Of a DNA stretch of 64,000 nucleotides, positions 32,201 through 44,559 are shown piece by piece. The translations under genes and the position numbers were made by a program. Source of the DNA: Vandiemenella viatica. Its lineage: Eukaryota; Arthropoda; Insecta; Orthoptera; Morabidae. Numbering within the stretch: position 1 is the stretch's first letter; each line of letters starts with the position of its first letter. The notes under the pieces are model-generated. The model had not been told where the DNA came from. It was given only the letters and a program-made list of their open reading frames with translations, and searched no databases. The stretch covers positions 184,166,437 to 184,230,436 of the forward strand of contig JARYHS010009186.1 of the NCBI GenBank assembly GCA_031002005.1, read 5' to 3'.

Positions 32201-35200
32201 TTTTGCTGTCTTAGGCGCGTAACAGCTTCCGTCAATTAGAAGCCTATGGCAGTGGAGTTAGCTGTCAAAATGTGTTTTCATGACTCCAACCGACTGGTAA
32301 ATTCGACACTGTAACATTCCGTGGGGAAAATCCCCATTCACATTACTAGCCTCTCAAACCAAACACGAATTTGTACAAACATGTATTGTAAAGAGCGCTG
32401 TTTCTGCGCATGAGACTTTCACCACTGAACGATTATAATTAATTCACTCAGTCGTTACAGACCACCTGATTCTTTTATAATGCGGTAACAAAGTGGTAAT
32501 AATCCAGAGCACCATATTGTCACTGAAGTTGGAAGGGATGTAAAAATAAAACAAAAAGTATTCATCAGTGACCTTGAGATGTAACATGCAATGGGAAACT
32601 TCACAAGTAACGCGTAAACAGTGTATCACTGAAATTAAGTTATCTAGAATAAAGTTTTGGAAGATTTACTCTGTGGATAATACTCAGTCGTTTCGAGCAG
32701 AGAACCATCTGGAAATCACATTGGGACTGCTCCGGAAAGAATTTGCATAAATTAAATGCAAAAATTGGTGGGTGGAATAGTAAACGCTAGAATTGCTAAT
32801 ATGGATTGTATGTTGGATAGTACAGAGAAAGGTATGACCAATTAAATCCCCCAGTCTTTGCCAATACCCTAATAACCAGCGGAAAAATCAGATGGTGTTA
32901 CATGAGACACACAACACTGAAACAGCTGTTGCATAAGAAAATACAGAGACAGATATGCCGATGTCAGTTACATATTATATTGATCAGTGAGATTAAACGG
33001 AGTATATCCAATACTTTTAGTCAGGTGAAGATATACGGAACTGCTACAGATTCATTTACTGCAGTGTTATTCGTAGAGAATATGAATATGAAAACAAATC
33101 AATATAACCGTGTGGTAGGTTTTTCTGAATAAATTAATAATCACAGTTTATTGAAATATCAAATTATGAAAATACAAACTTAATTTTTTGGGCATAATTT
33201 ACAAATTAGAAGTCTGTTATGAGCACGTTCTGCTCTTAATCTCAATCGATTTCGGACATAAACTGGTCTGCGGACCATTTCTATTGACTAAAGTCTTATA
33301 TATTCACCATGGAGTGAAGTCAAATACACTGGTGTCCAAAATTAAAGCAACAAACGAAAATTTTGTAAGGTTGCGTTTATTTTTCCACAAAACAGTATAA
33401 ACAGGTGATAGTAAAGTAGAAACAATGTAAAGAATACAGAACGTAAACAACTGCAACATGCATAACGGTAGACAAAAATGTTCTTCGTTTGTTCCATCTT
33501 AACGGATTTGCACACACCTTCCGACAAATGGTTAATGTGCTCAGTATGGGGTGTGGCCACGACGGAAGAAATTCGGCTCTGTCAACGGTGGGGCATGCTG
33601 TGAATGATGTCATCAATCTCATGTTGAGTGTATAACGCCCAATCTCCCTACCCACAGCATTAGGGATCCACCTTGATATCGGTCTCTTTACCCAGTTTTT
33701 GGGTCCCGAAATCATGTTCCATATTCCCTCCAAATGCGAATCTATCGAGAATCAATCTCCAGACCAAATTTGGACTCACTTGTGATAATAACATTGGCCC
33801 ACTTGACATCCAGTTGGCATGTTGACGCGTCCATTGTAGATGTTCCCTTCTGTGAATACGCGCCAGGGGTACCCATACAGCTGGTCTCGAACAGTAAAAG
33901 CCACTCTGCCAAAGCCTTGTGTACACTGTTTGCCTTGATACAACTGTTCCAGTAGATGTTGAGAGGTCAGATGCCACTTGACGTGCAGTACTTATGCGGT
34001 ACCGTCGTGCCCTTATAGCCAAATAACGGTCTTCTGTTTCTGATTTCACACGTGTTGGCCCTGCCCTTGTCTTCGGGATACAGTTTCGATCTCTATAAAC
34101 AGTCATCACATCCGAGAAACAACAGAACGATTCACATTAAGCCACTTAGACTGTCCTACTTCAATTCTTCCTATGCCACCCCACCACAAATAGTCTGGTA
34201 GGTGTTTTCTCTGTGCCATACTGTACCGTCTGCGAACGTGTGCACAGCGATTGTGGATGTGGGAATACCCAGCAATCACTGCTCCGTTTCATAGGTGTCT
34301 TACGTCATCGTTGGCAATGTTTCGTGCAGAACATGATTGTATAGACATTTGTTGACATTTTGTATGATTATATCGTGAATTAGACACAGGACGGAGAAAT
34401 AGCGGTTTGTTGCTTTAATTAGTACTTCCATGGAGGAACATCCAGTAAACCTCTGAGTCGCTCAAATACAACAAAGGGCGCATTGGTAGCAGCGGAGAGG
34501 TTCGCAGGCCGTAACAGACCATTGGAATCTGTAGTGAAGATCTCTCAGGAGTCACTCATTTTGGACCGAGCAGTACATGTTAAACAAGCTGCAAGGCCGT
34601 AAACAGATGGCCCAGAACTGGATCTTCTTGTCAACTTTTTTGACGTCACTTTGTAACAAGAACCCTTTACATTGAAAGTATCGCTTAAATAATTACAGAA
34701 ACAATGTTGGTGGTCCCAGCCTTAAGGACGGGTTCAAATATTGACTTGCAGAAAATACATGAAATTTTGTTCACCCGTGACCATGGGAAACGCTCGACTA
34801 ATCTTAAGCAATATATAGTATTTATCAATGACACGTGGATTGTGTATAGCTAATTGGAATTTCTCTTCAAGCATTAAACTCATCTTTACTTTACTCCCAC
34901 ACTTCTCTCCTAATCTGCTAGTAGTATTTAACAAACACAACTGTAAACATATTAAATCCCTCCCCCCCCCCCCAACCCTCAAATCTCCGGTCCTATTTTA
35001 CCATGTCTGTCCGCCAGTCGTAAGCCATCAGCTCGTAAACCGAATAAGTTATGTTGCGTCTACGAAAAGCAGAATTTAAAAAAAAAAAAAAAAATTGCCA
35101 GTTTTCTCTTCGGATCCTGATTATGAGGTTGGGAGGACATTTGCCCTACCCACGATAGAACAGGATTTGTCAGTAACATAGATTTTACTCTATATGGGGA

Positions 35201-38200
35201 ATGTTGTTTTTCCATGTCTCTACGAAACGTTCGACTTTGTTTTGTGTGATAACTGATAAGATATATTTTTTATTTATGTATTATCGTATTATAATTTTGT
35301 AAATTTTTTATTTGTGGTTAATTTTTTCGTAGAAAAACACTAATTTCTTGGATATACTCCTAATTCAGAGTGCCAATGGGTATAATAGGTATTGGCTGGC
35401 AAGCTATAAAATAATAAATTTGATTTAAAGGAATGAATTATTTAATCTTTGAATCTGGTATATACTCATTCCATTAGAATTTCCTGTATTGTTTATATAA
35501 GATAGTTGCTTGTATTATTATATGTATTATATTTATTATTCGTAAAATCAAACTTTTCATCTTAGTTAATTTTTTTTTATTACATAGAAAATTTTCACCC
35601 GTTTTAAACACGTTCCCGTGTACACAATTTCAATATGAGATAAAGAAATAACTTGCACAGATTTCGGCATCACTTTCAGTTATAAAACTGATTTTAATTA
35701 TTTGAGGAAACCTCCATTTAATAAACTTCATAGAAGTACAAACCAGTTTCTGGATTATACACGTAAAAAACGTATTTAAATTAAACCTGAAAGATGTATA
35801 AATGTAGACTATCTCAATTGTCAAGTGTAACGTATAAGTATTTGTTAGTAAAGAAATAAAATTTTCGCTATATATCAAACAAAAAATGCACCACAACATG
35901 GTCAAAAGGAACAAGAACAGCAAAATGAATAATCAAGGATGTAAAAAGAAATTTATTCCGTGTTTGAGAAAATATTCACTGAAGTCTGAAGTCCACTTGT
36001 CAGTGACACAATCTTGGTTTATTAAAACCCAAAGTTAATACAGGTCACATAAACAAAGTACAAAACAGATATCCATTATATAAGTCTCTAGGAATTTCAG
36101 CTTCCAGACGAGAACAGACGCTTCCCTTGTCTTCCACATTTTACAACAATAATTTTACTAGATTTAATGTAACTTCTAAATTTAAAATAGTTCTTTGAAA
36201 CTAATTTATTTTTTATAAACACTTTTGAAGTTTTTATGCACAGAACTATTTAGGCAACAATATCCTCAGATATTGGCACGTCTTGAGTAACTCGTTGTCA
36301 TTTGTTGTTGAACAGGAAGAACCAGACATTTGACCTGTTCGTGCTGGAGTGGCTGGGTTACCAGTCCTTCTACGGGCTGTTGCACAAGGTGGGATCCCCA
36401 CCACTTGTCGGGTTTCTCACTCTACCCGGCATGGTACCCGTCTACGAACACCTCGGCAACACGCAGAACCCTGCGTACCTGCCAGACGTCTGGGTTGGCT
36501 CCTCAGACCACATGACATTCTGGGAGAGACTCTACAGCGTATTCTTACACCTCTACTGGATGTACGTCTGGAACCTACAAGCACTTCCAGACCAAGAGCT
36601 GCTGATGCGCAAACATTTCGGTGATGAACCACCATCGGTCTTCCAGACTGAACGGAATCACAGTCTTCTCATTTTATGCAGTGACTTCGTCACTGATTAT
36701 CCTCGGCCAATACTTCCAACCATTGTGGAGATAACGGGCCTCCACGTAGAAACGGAGAACAAACCTCTGCCAAAGGTGAGATAATTTTTTTCATTTCATA
36801 TTGCTTAATTCTGCATGAAACTATTGAAAAAAATACGAGAACCATTTTTCTCGAAATTAATGCTGATTCAATAATATTATATAGTAGGCCTAATAACAGC
36901 ATTGTAACATTTTGAAGTGCTTTTAGAAGATTTAACGCACAGATTTTAAGTCCAAAGCACAAGCCTAGTTGTTGTAAAAAAAGGAAATTAATTTTACAGT
37001 TAAGGCAAGTACCTTACACTATCTTTGAGTTGAGTTTTCTCCAACCATTACTATCTTGTTACTACTTTAGTGTTAATATTTTACAAAATAGAAACATATA
37101 AAATTTGCAAAGTTTAATTTTCCTCTTATGTTTCTTAAAAACTTAAGCCTCATGTTAGTATTGGTATAGATTAAAATTTCAAAATAGTATACATTATCCT
37201 ACAATATATTTCTAAATGCATGTAAATTTAAATAATTTCTTAGTCCCAAATGTTTTCCTCATATTGTCAGAAATTATGGTCTAGTATATTTGTTTCAACT
37301 GTGATGTGAGGAATTCAAAGATGTTTATTCTTTACAGGAAAAGGTTAAACTGATACTAGGTACAACCTATTTAGGTCGCAATGACCGGAGGGATAGGATT
37401 CGAGAAATAAGATGCCGTACTGATGCTTTTATTTATTCCTTCTTTCCACGAGCTATTCAGGATTGGAATGCACGGGTTTAGGATTTTGTGCTTAGCACTC
37501 TCTGGCACCCACAATGTTTGTGATTTGCAGAGTATGGATGTAGATGTAGAATAACCACATTAAAAAATTAATTTTCTTATTTTTAATTGGGTCTTCAGCA
37601 GATCGACGCATAAGTTGTCAGAGGAAAATCTTTTGTAATTTAGTTCCATCTTGATTTGTCGAGAGTATGACGTAATAACTGTTTTTATCATAGCCTGTTT
37701 TCATCTTGGATTAGCTATAACGAAAAATTACGAACGATAGCATCCTCTCAGCTCGTTAAATTAGGTCGTTGTTTTTAAAACAACCTACCCCGCCTTTATA
37801 ACTCGTTCCCATTTTACACTATTTAATATTTTACAAATCCCTTTCGTTTTCTTCACGTACTAAATCGAATCATTCTTCAGTTCTCACTCAACTAACTGTT
37901 GTTTCTATGCTAAACGCCTCCATACAAATCTCTTTGTTAAGGTCAACAATATCCATTAAATCAAAATCCATCTTACAGGCTAGCCAACTTAACTTTTTAT
38001 ACCCTTACGATAAAGTCGTCCACCTCGTTTATAAACATATTATTTGATACGTATTATTTGATTCTAATTATTTCTATGGTTATTACCTCATAAAGTTCTG
38101 TCTTTTTGCAACATCTCAAGTGAACAAATACTTATCAGTGTGTACCGTTAATCAGAATTGTTAAATTCTGTAACGACTTGGCAATAACATTATTTTGAGG

Positions 38201-41200
38201 ATGGTAGTGAGGGTTTTTTTTTTTTTTTATCAGCAAATATTATTTTTGGTTACGATATTCAACGTAGGCCTAATAAGTAAATTTATAGGAGCTTTAACTT
38301 ATTAACTTAATTTGTTTCTATTAATGAGGCTCAATTTTCCAATAATTTAGGTCTGAAATTGTTTGGCATACGTTACTTTAAGTATGCCTTTTTTCCCAAG
38401 AGGATTTTTCCGTTACAGTAATGTGAGGATAACAGTGATTACAAATACCAAGAAATAGCGTAACACATAATTTGTCCAGTATTAATCAACGAACACAAAT
38501 GTATATGTTTTGCTGCGTTAGAACCCAAATTAAAGAATATCTACGAAAACTGTGATAACTAGGTGTAAGTTAGGTAAAAAAAAAAAAAAAAAAAAGGCCA
38601 TTGTTTGCCGATCCCGAAGGTAGTTCGGCCGCCGGTTTAACAGAGTTTCTATTTGCTACGCATGCGCCTCTGTCCTGGCTACCTTTAACCTAACCCTGTA
38701 ATCCTACCGAGTACGAAGGACCTATAATTTAACGTGGAATTCGAACCATGAAACCGTTCTGGCGTGCTTCACATTACACAGCAAGTTGTGTAAGGTAAAG
38801 GTTGGTTAAGCGTCTTTCAAAACCCCCGCCGAGACAGTGAATCGAACCGAGGACCTCCAGTCTATGAGTAGGTGATAGATCCTCGAATTCGTTTCGAACA
38901 GAATCGGGAATTAGACAAGGAAGTGTACGGTCAAATGTTTCCCTCAATGTCATATTCGACGAAATCATTGCTGAAAGTTCAGATACACAGCAAACGTAAA
39001 GGTAATGCAAATGAGAAGATAATCTGTGAATAGACAGAACTTTAAATTGTGTGGTTGCAATGGAAAAGCATGGCTTGGAAATAACAATAGGAAAGATGAT
39101 GAAAGGAGCATTTGCAAATCTCTTTCTTTTTCTTTTCCTTTTTACTATGGCTTTACTATGCAGGAAGGAACGAACTGGAAGTTGTTTGGCCATAACTTTG
39201 TGAAGGAACCATTGCCAGTAATGATTTTAAGAAAATCGGTATCTGAATCAAAAGGACACTCCATGGACACAATATGGAATGGACAACGTGGTTTTCTTAC
39301 CTGCGAATATATAAGACAGAGAATAAAAACGAAACTTGTACCACCTAATTACTGATTACCCGTGAGTGGTAGACTGGGATCAAAATAAAAGTCTTGATAC
39401 ATATTTGTAAAGTGTACCACTTACTAATATTATCATATGGTCCTGAAATACGTAAATGTACGATGAGAGATTTAAATAGACTGTAGGCGGCAGAGTTGAT
39501 GTTCGTGAAAGGCATTGGAAACGTCAAGAAGAATAATAATAAATATATGAGGGATTGAATAAAGGACGATTCAATTGAAGAAACCCTAACGAATAAAAGG
39601 GTTGAATGATTATGGTATGTGATGAGAAGGAGGGAAGAATACCCAACACTCATGAGCAAAGAGATGGAAAGGAGTTTGATTGGAAGATCTCGAACGGAAG
39701 GACCAAATGCAAAGAGACATAGAGACCAAAGTTATTGACTGAAGGAGGAATCTTGGCAAGACCGTCATAAATGGAGACGATGCGCCGATCGACACGCTAA
39801 AGCAGAAACGTCACATGATGATGATCAGTGTATAATCCCTCGTAATTATTCAAACATCTGGCATTTACTCTGTTGACCAATCTCTTAATGAAGATTGTAA
39901 GAGTCGAAGAGCGTTTAGCTGGCTGCATCTTTAGTTACGGAATAAATTTACCCTAATTTAGTACTAAGAAGACAATACATGAGCTGTGATGGCTCACAAA
40001 TCGTAAACGCTATATTGCCTGTGAAACAACTAAGTTATTCTTAAAACACTACACAGTGCTTATGTAACGAGCATATACGATCTAAAGGTGATTAGTCTTT
40101 CGTATAAGTTAAATCTAGCCGTCAATGTCTGCTACCTTTCGGAAGACCAAGGCTTAATGGACCAAAAGCGATTTCAACTATTTCTCTTCTTTCATCTTGA
40201 AAACACAACAACAATTAGTAAAATTCATCACGGTCATCAGTACTTAAACACTTGGACACATGAAGGAATCTTACCTGCCACTCCATTTTATATACAGCCA
40301 AGATTAAATCCTCTTAATCGTGTCTATGCCCGAATATTGTGATCGAAAGTTCTTACTTTGGTAGAAAATCTTAGTGATAAAAATTGCGCAATTTATAATT
40401 TACATTTTCAGCTTTATTTCTAATGTTGTTCGGATATTTATAGCCTCCGCCCGAAATAAAAGCGTTCTACATTGAGCTAAGTACAGAGAATCGCTAAACT
40501 ATGTTAAATAAACGTCTATTTTACGATCACTTATTAGTTGCCTATAATTTTTAGACATGGTGAATACAAATTGTATAATTTTGCTAGTAAAATATATTGG
40601 AAGACTGAATTCGTATAAACAGAAAATCCAAGATTTCCTGGATGGAGCGGAGCACGGCGTTATCTACTTCAGCCTGGGTTCTAACGTCCGCAGTAATGAC
40701 CTGCATGACGAGAAGCGACGAGCCTTCATAGAGGTCTTCAGGGAACTGCCTCAGAGAGTGCTCTGGAAGTGGGAGTCCGACTCACTACCTGAACAGCCAC
40801 ACAACCTGATGATCAGCAAGTGGCTGCCACAGCAAGACGTTCTTGGTAAGTCACATGTGAAATATATATATCGTAAATGAAAATGCTTGAAAGAAAAATT
40901 AGTTCAAGTAGTAAGTATCTGCTACACAAGTTAGCTCTCCCATAAACGACCGTGAAAACTTCCTTTTCTCCAATTACCTTCTTCTGGCCTTGGAGTTGAG
41001 TTTAAAAAAATCTAACGTTTTTTGCAGTACAGCTCTGTGATAGGTCAGTCTGGTTTCCGCTCACTGCCTCTACTGCCGTATTCGCAAGCATATGTGATTA
41101 CCATTTGTTTTTCGTTTATGAGATGAGGATTAACATATTAATTTTCGAATGGACATGGGAATGACCTGAATTTACGTCGTTCTGTTGTTTTAAATTCCTG

Positions 41201-41547
41201 GATGCTAACATCTTAACCACTGTGATAACGGTTTTGACTAGTTGTTAATGCGTCACTCTTACCTCAAACATAACGTCCACGTACTGAGCTCCATTACATT
41301 ATTTTATTGCCTCTCTCTGTGTTACAGCTCATCCGAAGATCAGGCTATTCATCACGCAGGGAGGTTTGCAGAGTTTTAACGAGGCGTCTTACCACGGGAT
41401 TCCCATGATTGTAATTCCATTCATCGCTGACCAACCTCACATTGCTGCCAAAATAGAGGCTGCAGGAATTGGCCTTCGCCTGAACTACGTCGATATCACC
41501 AAAGAGACCCTCCTCAACACCATACGCACTGTTCTGGACGAGCCAAA
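29081..41547 (+). CDS. UGT: UDP-glycosyltransferase copy B, last exon lost in assembly gap
   Basis: Exons 29081-29266, 31023-31201, 36316-36775, 40623-40845 and 41328-41547 join without any frame break, with the same phases as copy A. Role as for A: ER-bound transfer of sugar from UDP-sugar to small lipophilic acceptors. Signal peptide core, catalytic His, KWLPQQDVL and FITQGGLQSFNEA with PFIADQ are all present. The next exon (membrane anchor) should lie about 0.7 kb or more downstream but an N-run begins 40 bases after the last donor. The exon with the start codon is upstream and not identified. All visible splice sites fit, so this is probably an active gene. Confidence 0.88.
29821..30945 (+). 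mobile_element. PIF/Harbinger-type transposon, internally deleted
   Basis: 1125 bp in intron 2 of B. Inverted ends AGGCCCGTTAAACAGAGCGC / (reversed) AGGCCCTGTCAAACAGAACG with a TAA target duplication (29818-29820, 30946-30948), the Harbinger hallmark. Fragments of the transposase remain on the plus strand: LPPKPLPDTETPISHAFLDD at about 30100, RRIVENTFGSLAYF at about 30255 and CCLHNFIRSYTQ at about 30359, closing with NHFVNYSNKE. The N-terminal half is missing. Absent from A, where the junction is intact. It ends only 77 bases before exon 3. Confidence 0.9.
30321..30554 (+). pseudogene. Harbinger transposase C-terminal remnant
   Basis: 77-codon open stretch with the CxLHNF motif followed by the typical closing segment. 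The VENTFG motif that normally precedes it is at about 30255 in another frame, separated by a stop. Non-functional. Confidence 0.7.
31023..31201 (+). CDS. UGT copy B exon 3, GC donor
   Basis: 179 bases, phase 0 to 2; LDNENYTEIDISPGYKMIRQ to KFI. The donor is GG|GCAAGT, a GC donor as in copy A; only this gives the phase needed for exon 4 (GGG AAG AAC). Confidence 0.87.
31278..31470 (-). repeat. tRNA-derived SINE copy
   Basis: Orthologue of 10084-10300. Reversed it reads 'gcattcgggaggacgtagat', 'tcgaatctcg', then the shared body and 'gacgtcgacgaggcgt'. Confidence 0.7.
31612..31770 (+). repeat. SINE-like repeat with tRNA-Leu-like head
   Basis: Orthologue of 10441-10725, with box A-like gtggttgagcgc and box B-like gttcgagtcctgg. 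Confidence 0.6.
33327..34432 (-). mobile_element. Decayed Tc1-like transposon
   Basis: Lies after a TA at 33325-33326. Inverted repeats share ATTAAAGCAACAAAC about 14 bases inside each end; the outermost right-hand bases have decayed, so that boundary is approximate. A minus-strand transposase remnant fills the interior. Specific to intron 3 of B. Confidence 0.8.
33660..34109 (-). pseudogene. Tc1-family transposase remnant
   Basis: The open stretch contains the second helix-turn-helix of Tc1 transposases (STARQVASDLSTSTGTVVSR, QTVYTRLWQSGFYCSRPAVW) and HRREHLQWTRQHANW, which precedes the catalytic domain. The frame is lost before the first catalytic Asp; remnants of FGLEIDSR-like text are in another frame. 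Not functional. Confidence 0.8.
36316..36775 (+). CDS. UGT copy B exon 4
   Basis: 460 bases, intact, KNQTFDLFVLEWLGYQSFYG to GLHVETENKPLPK. Acceptor ttgttgaacag, donor gtgaga. Covers the second half of the acceptor-binding domain and the hinge. Confidence 0.9.
37355..37553 (+). mobile_element. 5'-truncated non-LTR retrotransposon, 3' end
   Basis: Encodes the C-terminus of a Jockey/CR1-type ORF2 (NDRRDRIREIRCRTDAF, then SFFPRAIQDWNAR) followed by a 3' UTR ending 'gatgtagatgtag'. Intron 4 of A lacks it. Same family as 48703-48944 and 50657-52035. Confidence 0.8.
38640..38900 (-). repeat. tRNA-derived SINE
   Basis: Orthologue of 15110-15345; reversed it shows a box-B-like cctcggttcgattcac and the 'tggttcgaattccacgtta' body. 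Confidence 0.65.
39480..39830 (+). pseudogene. Non-LTR retrotransposon tail remnant
   Basis: Orthologue of 15960-16370, with ESWQDRHKWRRCADRHAK and Asp-rich end. Confidence 0.6.
40623..40845 (+). CDS. UGT copy B exon 5
   Basis: 223 bases, KIQDFLDGAEHGVIYFSLGS to KWLPQQDVL; acceptor gtataaacag, donor gtaagt. Differs from C by a few residues (for example RRAF for RQAL, PEQP for PDQP). Confidence 0.9.
41328..41547 (+). CDS. UGT copy B exon 6
   Basis: 220 bases with the family signature FITQGGLQSFNEA and PFIADQ; acceptor tgttacag, donor gtgagt. Against C the visible differences are LNYVD for LDYVD and LLNTI for LLNAI. Confidence 0.92.
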
Positions 41548-41586
41548 GTGAGTTTATATCACGCGCCTAAATTAAGGTTTTTGCCG

Positions 41587-42586
41587 NNNNNNNNNNNNNN
41601 NNNNNNNNNNNNNNNNNNNNNNNNNNNNNNNNNNNNNNNNNNNNNNNNNNNNNNNNNNNNNNNNNNNNNNNNNNNNNNNNNNNNNNNNNNNNNNNNNNNN
41701 NNNNNNNNNNNNNNNNNNNNNNNNNNNNNNNNNNNNNNNNNNNNNNNNNNNNNNNNNNNNNNNNNNNNNNNNNNNNNNNNNNNNNNNNNNNNNNNNNNNN
41801 NNNNNNNNNNNNNNNNNNNNNNNNNNNNNNNNNNNNNNNNNNNNNNNNNNNNNNNNNNNNNNNNNNNNNNNNNNNNNNNNNNNNNNNNNNNNNNNNNNNN
41901 NNNNNNNNNNNNNNNNNNNNNNNNNNNNNNNNNNNNNNNNNNNNNNNNNNNNNNNNNNNNNNNNNNNNNNNNNNNNNNNNNNNNNNNNNNNNNNNNNNNN
42001 NNNNNNNNNNNNNNNNNNNNNNNNNNNNNNNNNNNNNNNNNNNNNNNNNNNNNNNNNNNNNNNNNNNNNNNNNNNNNNNNNNNNNNNNNNNNNNNNNNNN
42101 NNNNNNNNNNNNNNNNNNNNNNNNNNNNNNNNNNNNNNNNNNNNNNNNNNNNNNNNNNNNNNNNNNNNNNNNNNNNNNNNNNNNNNNNNNNNNNNNNNNN
42201 NNNNNNNNNNNNNNNNNNNNNNNNNNNNNNNNNNNNNNNNNNNNNNNNNNNNNNNNNNNNNNNNNNNNNNNNNNNNNNNNNNNNNNNNNNNNNNNNNNNN
42301 NNNNNNNNNNNNNNNNNNNNNNNNNNNNNNNNNNNNNNNNNNNNNNNNNNNNNNNNNNNNNNNNNNNNNNNNNNNNNNNNNNNNNNNNNNNNNNNNNNNN
42401 NNNNNNNNNNNNNNNNNNNNNNNNNNNNNNNNNNNNNNNNNNNNNNNNNNNNNNNNNNNNNNNNNNNNNNNNNNNNNNNNNNNNNNNNNNNNNNNNNNNN
42501 NNNNNNNNNNNNNNNNNNNNNNNNNNNNNNNNNNNNNNNNNNNNNNNNNNNNNNNNNNNNNNNNNNNNNNNNNNNNNNNNNNNNNN
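41587..42586. other. Assembly gap of 1000 N
   Basis: Exactly 1000 N, probably a placeholder length. Exon 7 of copy B is expected in or beyond this gap. Reading frames drawn across it are meaningless. Confidence 0.99.
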
Positions 42587-43033
42587 TTGGCGAACAGATA
42601 AAGCGAGTTGAACGCAACATTTAATTATAATGCCCAATATCTTACTCAAACCCTTGATTCTTTTCTTCAACAATTCAGGAATATAAAACTCTATAAACTA
42701 CAACATACAGAATTTTATATCTTAGATATACCTATCTTTACAAGTTTGCTGTTGTGGAAATAAATGAGACGCCGAGCAGACGAGATGTAAGCAATGTGGT
42801 GACTACTAGATCGTTGCCCGTGTAGCTGTTGGAAAGCTACTGGCATTAAATAACTCGCAAGGTTCCCTGCCAAGGCAACGACATTACTATCTTATCAAGA
42901 ATATTCTTAATAGAACAACAAGCAATGTAAGCCGGAATCAGTGGGACGAGCCTGTTCCATTGCCGTTGACAAGGATGAGTATTCTTCCATTTCGTTTCTT
43001 GTTTTTGGTGTAATTTTGAGAAAATAGTAACTG
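42587..43033. other. Non-coding DNA after the gap
   Basis: No gene or repeat recognised. It does not resemble intron 6 of A or C, so the sequence across the gap is not simply continuous with the UGT. Confidence 0.5.
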
Positions 43034-43695
43034 CAACATACTAGGGATGTAACGGATATTCACATCCGCATCCGGAAGTGCGGAACTTTCAAGTGAAATC
43101 CTGCATCCGCTTTCGCATCCGCCATTTTTAATGCGGATGTATCGCGGATGTTTTGTTTACATTGCAATATACTACATTATTCTTTTCCTTTTAAACGAAT
43201 TTCAGTCCATCGTCACTTAGCTACCAACAAAGTAGGTGGTTTTATTCTTGAAGATCTTGGAATAAAATAACAATGAACTGAACGGTGTTATTAACTAAGC
43301 GACGAATTTACGGTCCAACTTAGAGGACATCCGCGTAGAACTACCGGAGTTTGCGCTCACCCATTCACGCTAATAGAAAGGGTCCAACAAAATGTTCCAA
43401 GCAATCGTTTCCACTCATACTTTCTCGCGGCACATCATGTGTCTTTATCTCACACTCGTAGAATGTTTCCTCCAATAGCTTCCTCCAATATTTAAAACTT
43501 GTTGGACACCAAGGACAATTTTTGGTTACCTGGGAGTCCATCAACATCCAACACATCCTTCATGTAGTCCTGCAACCCCTTTCAAGGCCCATCAAGAGTG
43601 CTTTATCGAAAATCGGATCATCGCGGGTCCTACAAGTTGTACTGAGAATGGACCACACGGACCACTAGAGCGATGAGAAGGCGGGTGGCGATCAC

Positions 43696-43939
43696 GGAAC
43701 CGAGCGTAGTGGGTGAGCGGTAACGCTCTGGCCTCGCATTCGGGAGGACGCAGATTCGAATCTCCATGCGGGCATACACATTAGGGTTTTCCATGGTTTA
43801 CCCAAATCATTCAAGCGAATGCTTCCTTTAAAATACCATGGTCGAATTCCTTACCGTTCGTAGCCCCATCCTTTCCCGCCTCTAACGACTTCGACGTCGG
43901 CAAGGCGTATACACATAACAAAAAAAAAAAAAAAAAAAA
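43696..43939 (+). repeat. tRNA-derived SINE, nearly complete
   Basis: tRNA-like head with box A around 43707-43720 (tagtgggtgagcgg) and box B around 43752-43764 (agattcgaatctc), a tRNA-unrelated body, and a 19-base poly-A tail at 43921-43939. Best preserved member of the family in the window. Confidence 0.8.
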
Positions 43940-44110
43940 TCCTATAAAAAAGATTGGGTTTTTAGACCCATGGGTAAATAATTTAATTCACTTTTGAAAT
44001 CGTCCCATATTTTTGTTGTTAAAATATGAAGAAAAATATAAATAAATATAGCAGTACTACATAAAAATAGATTTACTTACGAAAAAAGATAAAATTTTGT
44101 ATTAAATATA

Positions 44111-44559
44111 CAGGGTGTTACAAAAAGGTACGGCCAAACTTTCAGGAAACATTCCTCACACACAAACAAAGAAAATATGTTATGTGGACATGTGTCCGGA
44201 AACGCTTACTTTTCATGATGTTAGAGCTCATTTTATTACTTCTCTTCAAATCACATTAAACATGGAATGGAAACACACAGCAACAGAACGTACCAGCGTG
44301 ACTTCAAACACTTTGTTACAGGAAATGTTCAAAATGTCCTCCGTTAGCGAGGATACATGCATCCACCCTCCTTCGCATGGAATCCCTGATGCGTTGATGC
44401 AGCCCTGGAGAATGGCGTATTGTATCACAGCCGTCCACAATATGAGCTCTAACATGGAAAGTAAGCGTTTCCGGACACATGTCCACATAACATATTTTCT
44501 TTGTTTGTGTGTGAGGAATGTTTCCTGAAAGTTTGGCCGTACCTTTTTGTAACACCCTG
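44111..44559. mobile_element. Fold-back mariner-type MITE
   Basis: 449 bp between TA dinucleotides. The ends are inverted repeats of about 120 bases starting CAGGGTGTTACAAAAAGGTA, nearly identical. The middle retains, on the minus strand, text like the end of a mariner transposase (RDSMRRRVDACILANGGHFE). It would fold into a long hairpin. Confidence 0.92.

Larger units (their letters stand above)
31202..36315. other. Intron 3 of UGT copy B
   Basis: 5.1 kb. Holds SINE copies at 31278-31470 (-) and 31612-31770 (+), the decayed Tc1 element at 33327-34432, poly-C at about 34965 and poly-A at about 35078. The remainder aligns in blocks with intron 3 of A or shows nothing. Confidence 0.7.
36776..40622. 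other. Intron 4 of UGT copy B
   Basis: 3.8 kb. Aligns with intron 4 of A and with 60966-64000 reversed. It holds a non-LTR 3' fragment at 37355-37553, a SINE at 38640-38900 and an RT tail remnant at 39480-39830. Confidence 0.7.

Noticed and set aside
41548..42673. Reading frames of more than 350 codons
   Set aside because: They are made almost entirely of unknown bases in the gap.
44115..44555. 137- and 79-codon frames on both strands
   Set aside because: They arise from the inverted-repeat structure of the MITE; only a transposase tail trace is real.
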